In this document: in pieces, positions 42,557-55,400 of the stretch | Layout: the number at the start of each line of letters is the position of its first letter | Position numbering within the stretch: position 1 is the first letter of the stretch | Origin: Bursaphelenchus xylophilus | Lineage: Eukaryota > Nematoda > Chromadorea > Rhabditida > Aphelenchoididae | Assembly (NCBI GenBank): GCA_904066235.2 | Contig: CAJFCV020000001.1 | Coordinates: 12,829,291-12,893,290, forward strand | Length of the DNA stretch: 64,000 bases | Direction of reading: 5' to 3' | Notes under the pieces: model-generated | The model's input: the letters and a program-made list of their open reading frames with translations, nothing else | Database searches by the model: none | Told to the model about the DNA's origin: nothing | Program-made: the position numbers and the translations under genes

Positions 42557-43725
42557 ATTAACTCCAAAATATCGCTTTCAAAGTTACGGATTCTCGAATA
42601 TGGGTCGATTCTTGTGTCTAAATTGTAATTGAATATGAATTGTAAAGTTATGAAATTTTTTGCAAGTGAAGGAAATCATTTTTGAAAAAAAAATTTAATT
42701 AAAAAATTCCAAAAAATTTTTTTTGAATTTTCGAAAAAATTTAGTTTTTGGACCGATAGAGGTAATTGAGAAAGAGGTAATTGTAAAATACGTGGCGTGT
42801 AATAACTCTTTTTTTAAGTTGCGAAAATTTACAATTTTTTATGAAGAAATTGTCTTTTTTGGGCTGAAAAAAGGTTTTAAAACGGGGTAATTGTAAAATA
42901 CGTGGTGTCATTTCTTAACCATTTCTATTATTATTATTACGAAATTTAAACTAAAAATTCTAAAAAATCTCGAAATTTTTTTACTTTTTTTTGAAAAAAT
43001 AGGCTTTTTAGGGCTGAAAATGGTTTTAGATTGATATAATTTAAAATACGCGGCATCTCTTTAAACAGATTTTAATTAAAATTTTAAAAATTCAAAAAAA
43101 AATTTTTGAAATTTTCCCCATAAAAGATGTCGTAATTGGATGGGAGATGACTCATCCCACTCGCTCGGCCTCTCTCTCCGATCTCACGTCGAATCGAATA
43201 ACCGACTCGAAAGTATTCTCTTGAACTCCCGAAGTGATTTTTTTTACGATTTGCTGGATGGTTTTTTACTTTTTTTGGAGAGTCATGAGAAAAATATTAG
43301 AAACTAGTAATGGTAAACAAAAATGTTACTGGTTTGGAAGGTATTTTTAGATGTTTTCGGTATTACAAGGCGATTTTTTAGTTGAGAAAATGAGGTTTAT
43401 GCGATTTTGAGCAGTTTTTTTGGGAAATTTTTGAAATTTTTTGGAATAATTGAATTTTAAAATTTTAAAATACGAGCTGTTGATGTTCGTGTTTACAAAT
43501 ATAGTATAATTTCTGAATTTTACGACATCTTTTGACAAAGAAAAATTAAAAATTCGCAAGAAATTATCTAAAAATTCAATTTTTTCCCGCCGAAATCGCT
43601 AAATTTCCCCTCTAATCTCTAGATTATTTCTCTATTTCCCATCTTGTTAAGCCTATTAGTTTCTTTTATGAACATTTTTTATTAAAATACGCAAAAATTT
43701 TTGCAAAGTTGCAAAAAATGTTTAA
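42557..43725. other. Intergenic, no supported gene
   Basis: AT-rich with repeated 'ggtaattgtaaaatacg' phrases at 42777 and 42887. A short GC-richer patch at 43140-43250 contains GATGACTCATCCCACTCGC and could be a promoter. There is no exon with a paired splice site that I trust. Confidence 0.4.
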
Positions 43726-43729
43726 TTTC

Positions 43730-44700
43730 CCTTCATTTTCTATCTAAAAATCGGTTAAGAAACCTTCAAATTTTTTGCTTATTCCTTCGTATGTCCTCTA
43801 GTTTAATTTGCAACTATTTATGGCCAAAGAAAATTTGAAAAAATTGCAAAGTATGCTAAAAATTACCTAAAACCTCAAAAAGTATCCGTTTTTGCTCAAA
43901 AAATTGCTCGTTTTTCCTACTGATTCGTTGCTTATCCTTTCATCTGTTCTCTAGTTCAATTTACAACTTTTTATGGACAAAAAAAATTTCAAAAAATTTT
44001 AAATCACACTAAAAATTACCAAAAAACCTCAAAAAGTATCCATTTTCCCTCAAAAAAATCGGCTAGTCAATCTTCACCTTTTTGCCTATTCCTTTATCTG
44101 TTCTCCAGTTCAATTTACAACTATTTCTGTTGAAAAAAATTTTCGAAATATTTTGAATTACGCTGATTTTCTCTAAAAACCTCAAAAAGTATCCATTTTC
44201 CCCCAAAAATCGCTCGTTTTTCCTTCTGATTCATTGCTTGTCCTTTCATCTGTTCTCTAGTTCAATTTACAACCTTTTCTGGTCAAAAAAAGTTTCAAAA
44301 AAATGTAAATCACACTAATTCTCCACTAAAAATCTCAAAAAGTATCCATTTTCCCCCAAAAATCGCTCGTTTTTCCTTCTGATTCATTGCTTATCCTTTC
44401 ATCTGTTCTCTAGTTCAATTTACAACTATTTCTGTTGAAAAAAATTTTCGAAATATTTTGAATTACGCTGATTTTCTCTAAAAACCTCAAAAAGTATCCA
44501 TTTTCCCCCAAAAATCGCTCGTTTTTCCTTCTGATTCATTGCTTATCCTTTCATCTGTTCTCTAGTTCAATTTACAACCTTTTCTGGTCAAAAAAAGTTT
44601 CAAAAAAATGTAAATCACACTAATTCTCCACTAAAAACCTCAAAAAGTATCCATTTTCCCCCAAAAATCGCTCGTTTTTCCCTCCAACTCATTGTTTATT
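43730..44700. repeat. ~153-bp tandem repeat with 305-bp higher-order period
   Basis: The word AGTATCC recurs at 43881, 44035, 44188, 44341, 44493 and 44646, so steps are 152-154 bp. Each unit has 'aaaaatcgctcgtttttcc', 'gattcattgcttatcctttc' and 'tctgttctctagttcaattt'. Two alternating subtypes are present. Units ending at 44188 and 44493 share 'ttttcgaaatattttgaatt', whereas those ending at 44341 and 44646 share 'aaatcacactaattctcc'. A more diverged unit precedes at about 43740. Confidence 0.9.
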
Positions 44701-44714
44701 CCTCCATCCGCCTT

Positions 44715-45220
44715 CTAGTTCATTTTCTTATTGTCAAACGGCATGGCGATTCCGAAACCCATCCAAATCTTAGTAAACAACCGAAAGTCGAGAGATTTTA
44801 TTGAAGCGAAAGGTCGGCGGAGAAAGAAAGAGGCCCGAGTTCGATCGGGCGGGGTGCAAAAAAAACGCGCGCTCGCTTCTTTTTGGCAAGTGGATGGGAG
44901 TTGGGGGGGAAAAAACGTCTTTTCGTGGGGCTCTATTTTCTCGGATCCCCCCGAGGGCCGGAAAGCCCAAAAAAGCGGCCGGAGGGAACAAAAAAAAAAT
45001 TTTTTTTGGCGGGCCCTAGTCATTTTTTCCACCCCGACCTCCCAAGAATTTATTATGTGTCCAGAAAAGGGAAGAGGCCCCAAAATCTTGGCCTTTGTTT
45101 GCGGACCCATCTTGGCCCAAAAAAACACATTTTTTTGGATTTTTCGGCCTTAGGGCATGTTCAAAAACTTCGAAAAAAGTTTGAGAACGGAAGATAAAAG
45201 AGCGGGTGATATGCAAAATG
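44715..45220. other. GC-rich segment, open in both directions, not assigned
   Basis: It follows the tandem array and is much richer in G and C, with 'ggagttgggggggaaaaaac' and 'gccggaaagcccaaaaaagc'. Open frames of about 140 codons on both strands have basic or low-complexity content without a domain. It might be a distal first exon of the downstream phosphatase gene, but no donor is compelling. Confidence 0.25.
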
Positions 45221-45224
45221 TATT

Positions 45225-46400
45225 TTGGTGCTGTTTGCCCGCAGGGTTTTAATGAATTTTTTCCAATTTTGAGGGGGCGAACTGCGCCCTCAGGCCAAAT
45301 TTGGGCGGGTAAATAAAGGAAATGGATGTTGTTGATAGGAGGGGTATTGGAAAAACAATTTAGGGAACCGGATTTTGTTTGGAAAGGCGTGTTTTGAAGA
45401 GCGAATTCGAAATTTTTTTTGCACGGTGCAGTGAAAAATTTAAATTGAAAATTTCGATTGCATAGAGCGGAAAGATATGGCGAATTGTTTTTCGAGTTGA
45501 ATTCTGAGATGATTTTAGACTAGTTAGAAGCTTAAACAGTAGAACAAAATCAAATTTTGGGGTTCAAATTTGAGCATCAATTTTTCGACTGCACTGTGCA
45601 ATTAAAAAAAATTTTTTTGCAAAGTACCGTAGTTTTTGGTTTCAAAATTTCTTTGCAACTAATTTTAGTCGTGCTAGATCGCTAATAGAGCCTCTAAAAT
45701 TTATTTTGCTCTCTGTTTCTGCGATTTTTTTGCAGAAAAATCAATTTTACTCAGATTTTATCAAAAAAATCCACCAAGATCATAAAATTTGGATCGGAAG
45801 AAAATTCACAGGCCTGTTGGGAGTACTCCGTTTGTTTTTACAATACCACGATAACCACTTTTGGGAGATTTTTTCAATAAAAAAATTTTTTTTTCATGTT
45901 CAAAAATTTAGATTTTTTTATAAAAGTATCCATTTTGGCCTCGAAAATTTGTTCTGACCACAACTTTTCCAAATTTTCTCTTAAATTTTTTTCATAAATT
46001 TGAAAATTAAAAATTTTTTTTTTTTTTAAATTTCCCAAAAAAAAATCGATTTTACCTCAAAAAAGTTCGGGATCCCCTCTTGCACAACCCTTTCTTGTCC
46101 CAGGCCCTTTCATGAAATCCCCCACCGCTTACGTCGGTTTATCCATTCGTTTGGAGGCGCTAAAACAAGCGCTCTTTTCTTCCGTCCCCCCACCCCATCT
46201 TTTCGCTTCTCGCGGTGCGCCTTTTTGCGATCGATGCCTTCGGAAGTCCCCTTCTTTTTCTCCTTCCAAATTTTGGAAATTATTTTTTCTCGCATTGATT
46301 AGAACGGTCAGCCGGAAGCCGCTGTAAAAATTCTCCAACGTATTTGTGTTTCCCCTAAGGGCAAACGGTAGGAATTGCGGGGAATAGGGAGTTTATTGAT
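45225..46400. other. Intergenic, no supported gene
   Basis: AT-rich DNA with single palindromes GCACGGTGC near 45420 and GCACTGTGC near 45590. A C-rich patch at 46070-46330 has frames on both strands without domain features. Confidence 0.45.
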
Positions 46401-46407
46401 TGGCAAA

Positions 46408-47370
46408 TGCACCGTGCAATTATTATTTGATTGATTTTGCACTGTGCGGCGATTTTTTTAGCTTCGGAAATTGATTGCACAGTGCAAAAGTAAAACTATT
46501 TTTTCGCACTGTGCGGAAGCGATTTTCATTTTTTTGCACAGTGCAAAACTTTTCATTTGTTTTTGCACAGTGCAGTGCGTTTTGAAACCTAAAAAAGTGG
46601 ATTGCACTGTGCGATGAATCGAAATTATTTTTGTGCACAGTGCGGAAGCGATTTTCATTTTTTTGCACAGTGCGGTGTATTTCCAAACCTAAAAAAAGTG
46701 GATTGCACTGTGCGATAAATTGAAATTATTTTTTTGCACAGTGCAAAAGCTTTGACTTTTTTTTGCACAGTGCAGTGCGTTTTGAAACCTAAAAAAATGG
46801 ATCGCACTGTGCGATAAATTGAAATTATTTTTGTGCACAGTGCGGAAGCGACTTTCATTTTTTTGCACAGTGCAAAACTTTTGATTTGTTTTTGCACAGT
46901 GCAGTGCGTTTTGAAACCTAAATAAATGGATCGCACTGTGCGAAAAGAAATTTTGGCGGGAAATTGTTTTTGCACAGTGCGGCTGATTTTGAAATCGCGA
47001 GGATCGATTACACAGTGCAGTGGAAGTTTATGGCGATGAAGTTGTTTATTGCACTGTGCGATTAATTGAAATTATTTCTTCGCACAGTGCGGACGGATTT
47101 TATTATTTTTGCACGGTGCATAAAACCAATTTTTTGCACAGTGCGATGGATTTTGAAATCGCGGGAATCGACTGCACAGTGCAGTGCAAACTTGTGGCGG
47201 GAAAATTTTTGATTGCACTGTGCAAAAACTGAATTTGCTTTTTTCTTTGCACTGTGCGAAAAAACGAGATAAAAATTTTGCACTGTGCAATTAATTTTTT
47301 TTCTCGTCTTGCCAGTTTCCATTGCACAGTGCAAACAAACAAATTTTTTTCAATTGCACTGTGCGTTTTT
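46408..47370. repeat. YGCACNGTGCR palindrome cluster 9
   Basis: A dense cluster. From about 46490 to 46950 a unit of about 110-120 bp with 'gtgcagtgcgttttgaaacc', 'gattgcactgtgcgatgaat' and 'gaaattatttttgtgcacag' repeats about four times. Spacers change completely after 46970. Nearly every site is an intact GCAC-N-GTGC, and the central base is mostly A or T here. Confidence 0.92.
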
Positions 47371-47696
47371 CCAATTCTCAATTGTTTTCAAGAAGATTCG
47401 GGGGGCTATTGATTTTTCGAGCAAAACAGAGAAACATTTGAACGGTCATGAGAGAACGGCCACTTTTCTCGCCTTCTCACGTGATCTTTGTTTCGAATTC
47501 GAGCTGAAAAAGAGATAAAAATAGAAAATTTGTTTCATTTTTTTGGGTAAAATACGTAAAAAAATCTCAAACTAGGTAATTTATATCCTGAGGAAATTTC
47601 GAAAATTTTGAAATTTCCCCGATTTTTCGAAAAAAAAAGTTTTTTCTACACAGTAATTCCGCATTTTTTATTCTTTGTCCGGCTAGTTGATTAATT

Positions 47697-48412
47697 CGCA
47701 CCGTGCAATCGATTTTTGTAAACAAGCCGCACGGTGCGGCCCTGTTCGCCCTCACATGATCGCACCGTGCAGTGGGCGTTGTTGTTTATATAATAAAAGA
47801 CCAAGGTTATCGAACAGCTCAATCCATTTACTTTCTATTTTTACTGCACTGTGCGGATAATTTTTTGGAAACTTTTTGCAAAAAAAAATTCTTGCCGTTT
47901 GCACGGTGCATTTTTTTGGGTTTTTGCACTGTGCAGTTATTTTTCGTTCTTCGAAAATTTCTTTGCACTGTGCAAAAATCTTCGCGACAATTTTGCTTTT
48001 TGCACAGTGCAATCAAATTCCTCAATTTGATGCACAGTGCAGAAAGTTTGCCTGTAGCTTTTGCACGGTGCGAAAAAGACCTTTTTTTTTGCACTGTGCG
48101 GTGATTTTCCATTCTTCGAAAATTTCTTTGCTGCACTGTGCAAAAACTATTTTCCATTTCTTTTGCACTGTGCGGCGATTTTTCATTGCTCGAAAATTTC
48201 TTTGCACCGTGCAATTTTATTGGCGACAACTTTTCTTTTTGCACAGTGCAATCAAATTCTCAAATTCACTGCACCGTGCAATCGAATTTTGATTTTTTCG
48301 CACTGTGCAAAGTTTTCCGGTCGGCGGCAAATTTTTGTTCGCACGGTGCGGAAAATCCAGAATTTATGTTATAGTTGCACAGTGCGGCGCCAAAAAAAGT
48401 TTTGCACAGTGC
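47697..48412. repeat. YGCACNGTGCR palindrome cluster 10
   Basis: Roughly 25 sites. Units with 'ttcgaaaatttctttgcact' recur about four times at 110-115 bp spacing, mixed with 'cacagtgcaatcaaattc'. C/G-centred sites are more common than in the preceding cluster. Confidence 0.92.
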
Positions 48413-48869
48413 AATTAAAAGCGGATTTTTTTTTGCGGATTTTCGGAAAGATCAGAGAAAAAAATCTTTTTTTGTTGCATCCCAGCGTATGTTACGTAAT
48501 ATAGCATCTTTCAATAGCGACATTTGGGATAAAAAACGATTTTTTGGAGGGAAAATCGCAAGATTTTTTATAATTTTTTCAAAAATTATCAAAATTTCGC
48601 CTATTTCCCTTTCAAAAACATAACGTTCGAAGCGGTTCCTCTGATTTCACCGTTGTTTACGCGTTACAAAAGTCTGTTCCCGACTGATAAGACTATTTTT
48701 GTCGTGATTTCCCTCTTAATTACACCCATTCGTAATTAGGGGAAAAAGTGGGCGGTAAATTTGGTACGGATTTGCTCTCTGGATGAATTTAGCTAATTAA
48801 TTATAGCGAAATTAATTGATTATTATTGGTTTTACAAAAAGAAAATGAGTTTTTTATGGAATTTGGAAA

Positions 48870-49365
48870 TTGCACTGTGCAAAAAAATTGAAAAAAAAGT
48901 TATTTTGCACAGTGCGAAATTCTCTTTCTTTTATTGCACAGTGCAAAAATTTTTTGTTGCACAGTGCATTTTTTCACCGTGCAAAATTTTTTGTTGTTGC
49001 ACAGTGCAAAATTCTAAATTTTTTCCGCACGGTGCAGTTTTACTGGCGATTTGCACAGTGCAATAAAACACCGCCCTCAACTTTCGATTTTCGCACTGTG
49101 CGAATTTTTGTTTTTTTTTATCGCACAGTGCAGTAGTCGCGACGTGTTTGCTGCACTGTGCAGTTTCAATAATTCGTGCACCGTGCAAAATAAATAATAA
49201 TTTGCACTGTGCGAACAACAAAAAAGAAAGAAATCGGCTGCACAGTGCAGTTGTCGCGACGTGTTTGCTGCACTGTGCAGTTTCAATAATTCTTGCACCG
49301 TGCAAAATAAAGAATAGCTTGCACTGTGCGAAAAACAAACAATAAAATTAATTGCACAGTGCAGA
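48870..49365. repeat. YGCACNGTGCR palindrome cluster 11
   Basis: About 19 sites. Between 49110 and 49345 a unit of about 120 bp is duplicated, with 'gtcgcgacgtgtttgctgca' and 'cactgtgcagtttcaataat'. The cluster ends about 100 bp before the first visible exon of the phosphatase gene. Confidence 0.92.
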
Positions 49366-49467
49366 TTGCAATCTTTTGGCATGGTAAAAACTTGATTTTT
49401 TGATGTAAAATTTTTTCGAGATTTTTTGATTTTCAAAAATAAAAAAATGTAATTTCAAAATTTTCAG

Positions 49468-52400
49468 TGGTCAACATGGCCATGGTGGCCACTCGAACGC
49501 CGGACCTTTCCCTAAATCCGGCGACGCTGCGGCGCTCGGTGCGACGGCGTCGCCTCACAGTCAAGGCCAAGCTGAGTTTGGTGGCCAAGAAGTCGAAACG
49601 CATTCGCAAGATCAAACCGACCGTTCCAGATGTGATCACCCAACTGGAGGCGCCCCGAGCGGACGGAGCGGAGGTGCGGATCCCCAGCCTCGACTTCGAA
49701 ACGTAGGTGTTGCAAATGGGCCCTTAGGGCAAATGGGAGGGAAATGGGATTTTTGGAGCTCAAAATGGGTTGAGATTCATGTGGTGGATGGGTATTTTTT
49801 GGAATTTGGTCATGGGAAAATGCATGGGAAATTTGGAAATCTCAAATAATCCGTCATCATGACACATTTTTGACTATTTTTTAGACAATTTTTGTTACGA
49901 ATTTTAATTTTTCGTGAAAAATAAGTGATTTCCAGAATTTTTGAACCAATTTCCATCTTGAATTGTCTGATTTTCCGTCATCATGACGGATTTTTCGGAC
50001 CTTTTTTCAATTTTCTTTTTCACCGCACTGTGCAAGAAATTTTTGAAATTCTGCACGGTGCAGCTTCCTTTCAATTTCACAGTGCGGAAAAATTCAGCGA
50101 CGAGTTTTGTTCGCACTGTGCAAAGTGACTTTTGTTGATTGCACAGGGCAAGTTCCAGCCAACTAACTGCACGGTGCGGAAAAATCCGGCGACAATTTGT
50201 CGCGGCGACAAGATTCTTGCACAGTGCAAAGCGACTTTTTGTTGATTGCACAGTGCAAAAAAAAAAACAAAAAATTATTTTCGCACAGTGCAGTGGAGTT
50301 TTCTTCTGACTGCACAGTGCGGAAAAATACGGCGACAATTTGTCGCGGCGACAACGTTTTTGCACAGTGCAAAGTCACTTTTGTTGATTGCACCGTGCGA
50401 TGGAAAAATTCAGCGACGATTTGTCGCTGCGACAAGATTTTTGCACTGTGCAAGCTGAGACCTTTATTGATTGCACCGTGCGATGAGCAGAACTTCTCTT
50501 TTGCACCGTGCGAAATGAAATTTGTCGCGGCGACAACATTCTTGCACTGTGCAATGCGACTCTTTGTTGATGCACAGTGCGAAAAATAAAAAAAATTTGC
50601 ACAGTGCAAAAAAATTTTTTTTGCAAAAATGAAAAAAAAATCCGTATTTTAGGTTGCACATTCTCCGGAATCTCCCCATGTACTCGGAAAACCTCCGAAT
50701 ACAACACCCCGCATTGCCATTGAAGCCGATGGGTTCGCCGGAATTCTCGCTGGTCCTGGATCTGGACGAAACGCTCGTCCATTGCAGTCTGGTCGATCTG
50801 CCCGACGCTCAAATGAGGTTTGAGGTAAAGAAGACAATTTTTTTCTTTCAAAATCTTACCGTATTTCGTCATCATTTGCAATCTAACCCAATTTAAAAAA
50901 AAATCTCGCTTTTTTTGTAAAAATGACGTCATTTTGGTGTTAAAATTTAAAATACGCATTGAAAATCTGTCTTGCAATGTTTAGCATGGCCCTGTCGGCT
51001 CAAATCTTACTGCATTTTCTAGATTTATTCCTTTGAATTTCAAATCTCTCTCAATTTCATCGAAAAATTGCGATTTTCTAGCGAAAATCGTAAAATTTCA
51101 TTCGAAAAATTGTAAAATACGTACCAGGAATACTCGACTGTATTCTGTGTTACTTTTACTATAAAAATCTTACTGTATTTTCAATATTTATCCTCTTGAA
51201 TTTCAAATTTCTCTCAATTTCATCGAAAAATTTCAATTTTTTGCGAAAATGCTAAAATTTCGTTCGGAAAATTGTAAAATACGAACGAAGAAGTTGCTCT
51301 TCCGTATCCTCTGTTACTTTTACTATAAAATTCTAACGGTATTTTATACATTTATTCCTTTAAATTTCGAAATTCTTTCAATTTCATCGAAGAATCCCAA
51401 TTTTTTTGCAAAAATGCTAAAATCTCATTCGAAAATTTGTAAAATACGAACCAGGACAAAATTCGTCCGTATCCTCTGTTACTTTTACTTTAAAAATCTT
51501 ACTGTATTTTCTACATTTATTCCTTTGAATTTCAAATTTCTCTCAATTTCATTTTCATCGAAAAATCCCAATTTTCTTAAGAAAATCGTAAAATTTCATT
51601 TGCAAAATTGTAAAATACGAATCAGGGAAAATCGACTGTATTCTCTGTTACTTTTACTATAAAAATCGTACTGTATTTTCTACAAAAATTGTAAAATACG
51701 TACCAGGAAAGGAATCGTTCTCGCTTTTACCATCTAATACTGTATTTTTTTACAAATTCCATGGAATTTGCAATTTTTGATCAATTTCGTCCAAAAATAA
51801 GGATATTTAACAAGGAAAGTACTTCTATGGGGTGTGGAATTACCGGTCGAGATATATATCAAAAAATTCGCAAAAATTTTCTGATTCAGAATATATATAA
51901 ATTAGCTGCCTAATTTTGGTCTGATGACATGTTTTTGTCCTCAGAAGTTTTCTCGCGACACCATGCAAGTGTCTTTTTGACCGTGTTTTTAACAATAAAA
52001 AAAATTTGTTTTATGCTAAACTAAATTCTGAGGCCATGACAAGCCTTAAAATATCAAATTGGATTACAACTACACCTTAAGAGTAGTTCCAATGTAAAAA
52101 ATGGGTTCTAGTGTGGCAAAAAGAACCGAACCCGTTTCCCTCGGATTTCCAACCCAGCGCTCTAACCACTCGGCCACACCGCTCTCTTCCGAAGGAAGAG
52201 ACCGAGCGCGCTTTTGTTGCCGCAGATTTTTTTCCTCGAGAAAAACATTTATTGAAAAAACTCGCTGCACATCAAAACGTTTTACATTCTACGAAAATTT
52301 AGAAATCCGAATGGATAAGATTGTTTGTTATGGTCATAAAACAAACTTTTGTTCAGGAAGTTTTCTTGAAAGTTCATCTCCGCTGTGGAGTAGCGCAAAA

Positions 52401-55400
52401 CATGAACTTAGCGAAAAATCGGGGGTTTTTCGTACTTTAAAGGGCAAAAGGCCAGTTAAACCACCCAGTTTTTTTAAAAATCATGTTCCAAACTATGAAA
52501 GGCACTTATATGGTCATTTGCGAATAATTTTCCGTCCCGCCCTGTAGACCAACAAGGTCAAAGTTCATGAAATTCAATAAACTTATTTTAATTGAAATAA
52601 CCAATGTAAATCAACAAGTTTTAACGCATTTTCTCAATTATAGTAAATTTTACCTTATTTTAATTTACTTTCATCGTTATACAAGACATTACCATTGAGC
52701 GTTTGGGCGGCGAACTCTAGGAACTCTGGACTCTTTCTCTTGACATTCTGTCCGGTCATGTTATCTGGTCCGGTTTTTAATGCTGATCACGATGGGGTTG
52801 GTTTCGAATCCCGAAATTTGAACTTTGACGCCCTTAGGGCGTTTTTTCAAATTTTTGAAAATCCGGGGGAAATTTTCCGGATTCGATTTTCGCCCTGAAG
52901 CCGTAAGCATAGACGGCTGAAATTTGGCCTGATTATGGCCAGGCAAAATACCCCGAGCCGTATTTTTCAGATTTTTGAATTTCGCTCTAGTTTCCGAGAA
53001 ATTCGACATACCGTGCAAAAATTTTGAAACCCCGAAAACTTTAAATCGCGTAGTGCGTTCGTATATTTGTCGTATTTTAGAAATAGAATACCCACTGTAG
53101 GGTAGTTTTGCATGCTGAATGCTATGGCACACGCAAAAATTCGAAAATTTTGAAGTCTGTGCCCTGAGGGCCGATTTTTCGAAAAAAAAGTGCCAAATGG
53201 ACCAAAATGCAACTTTTTGAGAATCCCACCGTAGCTCAGAAGCCGAAAAAAATTCAGAAGATACTACATCAAATTTCGGAGCGAACTGCATGCCGAATTT
53301 TTGAATTTTGACCTAGGTTAAATTTTTTGATATTAAACATGGCACCAAAAATTTCAAAAAATCTCGAAATGATAAAATACAAAATGCGATAGAGAGAAGC
53401 GAAACGTGGTTCTAGAGCAAGTCAGGGACGCTGATTCAGAATTCGTTCTCAGAGTCCAGAAATTCCGTCATCTTGATGGCGAAAATTGAAAAATTCTGAA
53501 AAGTGCGCTGAGCTGAAAAATCGAAAACCTCTGTACTGTAGCGGGTTAAGGTCTCTGTTCTTCCGCAAGACTTCCCGACTATTCTGGATCTATTTTTTGG
53601 ACCTTTGCATGCTTCAAAACAGTTTTAATGCAACAAAAAAGTCTAAAAATAGGTGAAAAACCCGCAAAATTAAAAAATCGATAAAACTTTTTGCTGTCGA
53701 AAAATTTGGAGGCCGTAGAAAAATATAATACTCTACTTACCACGCTCTACAATCTTATCCATTCGCTTTTTACTAATTTCGTAGCATTTTTTTGTAAAAC
53801 CTTGTAGAAGTTTACAAACCTGTTCCACTCCAACCCTAAAAAATCCCGAAACACAAAAATTCTACGTACCCAGAAGGAATCAAAAAATAGAATACTGTTC
53901 TGACTTTCTTATTCACGCAAATACGACCCAAAACAATTACGTTTTCACGGAGTAATTAATTGAAGAAGAAACTAAATTTATTTTCGCTTTTTTGGCAACT
54001 TTGGCATTGTGTTGCAGTTTTGATGTGCGCTGATAGACCAAAATTAGGCAGCTAATTTATATATATTCTGAATCAGAAAATTTTTGCGAATTTTTTGATA
54101 TATATCTCGACCGGTAATTCCACACCCCATAGAAGTACTTTCCTTGTAAGGAAAACTACAACTTTTTTTAAAATTGTAAAATACGTATTAGGAAATTGTT
54201 ACCGATTTCATCCAAAAATATTGATATTAAAAAAATTAAAACTTTTTTTTTTAATTTTAAAATACGAACCAGGAAATTGTGACCGATTTCATACAAAAAT
54301 AATGATATTAAAAAAATTAATTTTTTTTAAAATTTTAAAATACGAACCAGGATGAAGGATCAATTTCATATCATTATTTTTGGATATTTCGTCCAAAAAT
54401 AATGATGTTTTGGGCAAAAATAATTTTTTTTAAATTGTAAAATACCAACCAGGGATTGTGATCAATTTAATCCAAAAATAATGATATTTAAGGAAAAAAT
54501 AATTTGTTTAAATTGTAAAATACGTACCAGGAATTAAGGATCGAATTCATATAAAATAATGATGTTAAAAAAATTAAAACTTTTTTTTAATTGTAAAATA
54601 CGAACCAGGAAGTAATGATCAATTTAATACAAAAATAATCATATTTTGAACCAAAATTAATTTGTTTTAGAATTGTAAAATACGAACCAGGATGTAAGAT
54701 CAATTTCATCTAAAAATAATGATATTTAAAAAAAATTAAACTTTTTTTAAACAAAAAATAAAACTTTTTTTTTAAAATTGTAAAATACGAACCAGGAAAA
54801 TTTCGAGTGTATTTTCTGTTACTTTTACCATACATTTCACGCTGCATTTTCCACAATCTTTCATGAAATTCGCCATTTTTGCCAATTTTTTTCCAAAAAT
54901 TATGATTTTTTTGGGCAGAAATGGTAATTTTTCTTTCTAAAATTGTAAAATACGTTCCGAAAAAGGTATCCCTTAAAAATTCTCCATGTTTTTCTCCATA
55001 TAATTCATCCTGTACTTTCCACACTTTTCGTTTAATTTTTGTTTTTTCGCAATTTTATCCAAAATTTTTATCCAAAAAGAAAAAAAAGATGATATTTGGG
55101 GGAAAAAATCAAAAATTTCTTCTGGAATTGTAAAATACGTTGCACTCCGGGTCTGGTAAAAACCAAAAAATTAAATGGATAAATGTGGGAATACCGTATG
55201 AATTAGGTGAAGAAAGGCATGAAGAATTATTACAGAATACCTTTCAATGTCGTATTTTACGTTTTCAGAAGGAAGTTTTGATTTTTTTGCCGCAATTTTT
55301 TTCCAAAAAAGATGATATTTGGGCGAAAAAATCAAAATTTTCTTCTGAAAATGTAAAATACGATATTGAAAGGTATCTTGTAATAATTCTCCATGTCTTT

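Noticed and set aside
44731..45153. 140-codon plus-strand frame and an equally long minus-strand frame
   Set aside because: GC-rich low-complexity sequence is open in both directions. No evidence favours one. Recorded as unassigned.
46110..46338. Arginine/lysine-rich frames on both strands
   Set aside because: Short, mutually overlapping and without domain or splice support.
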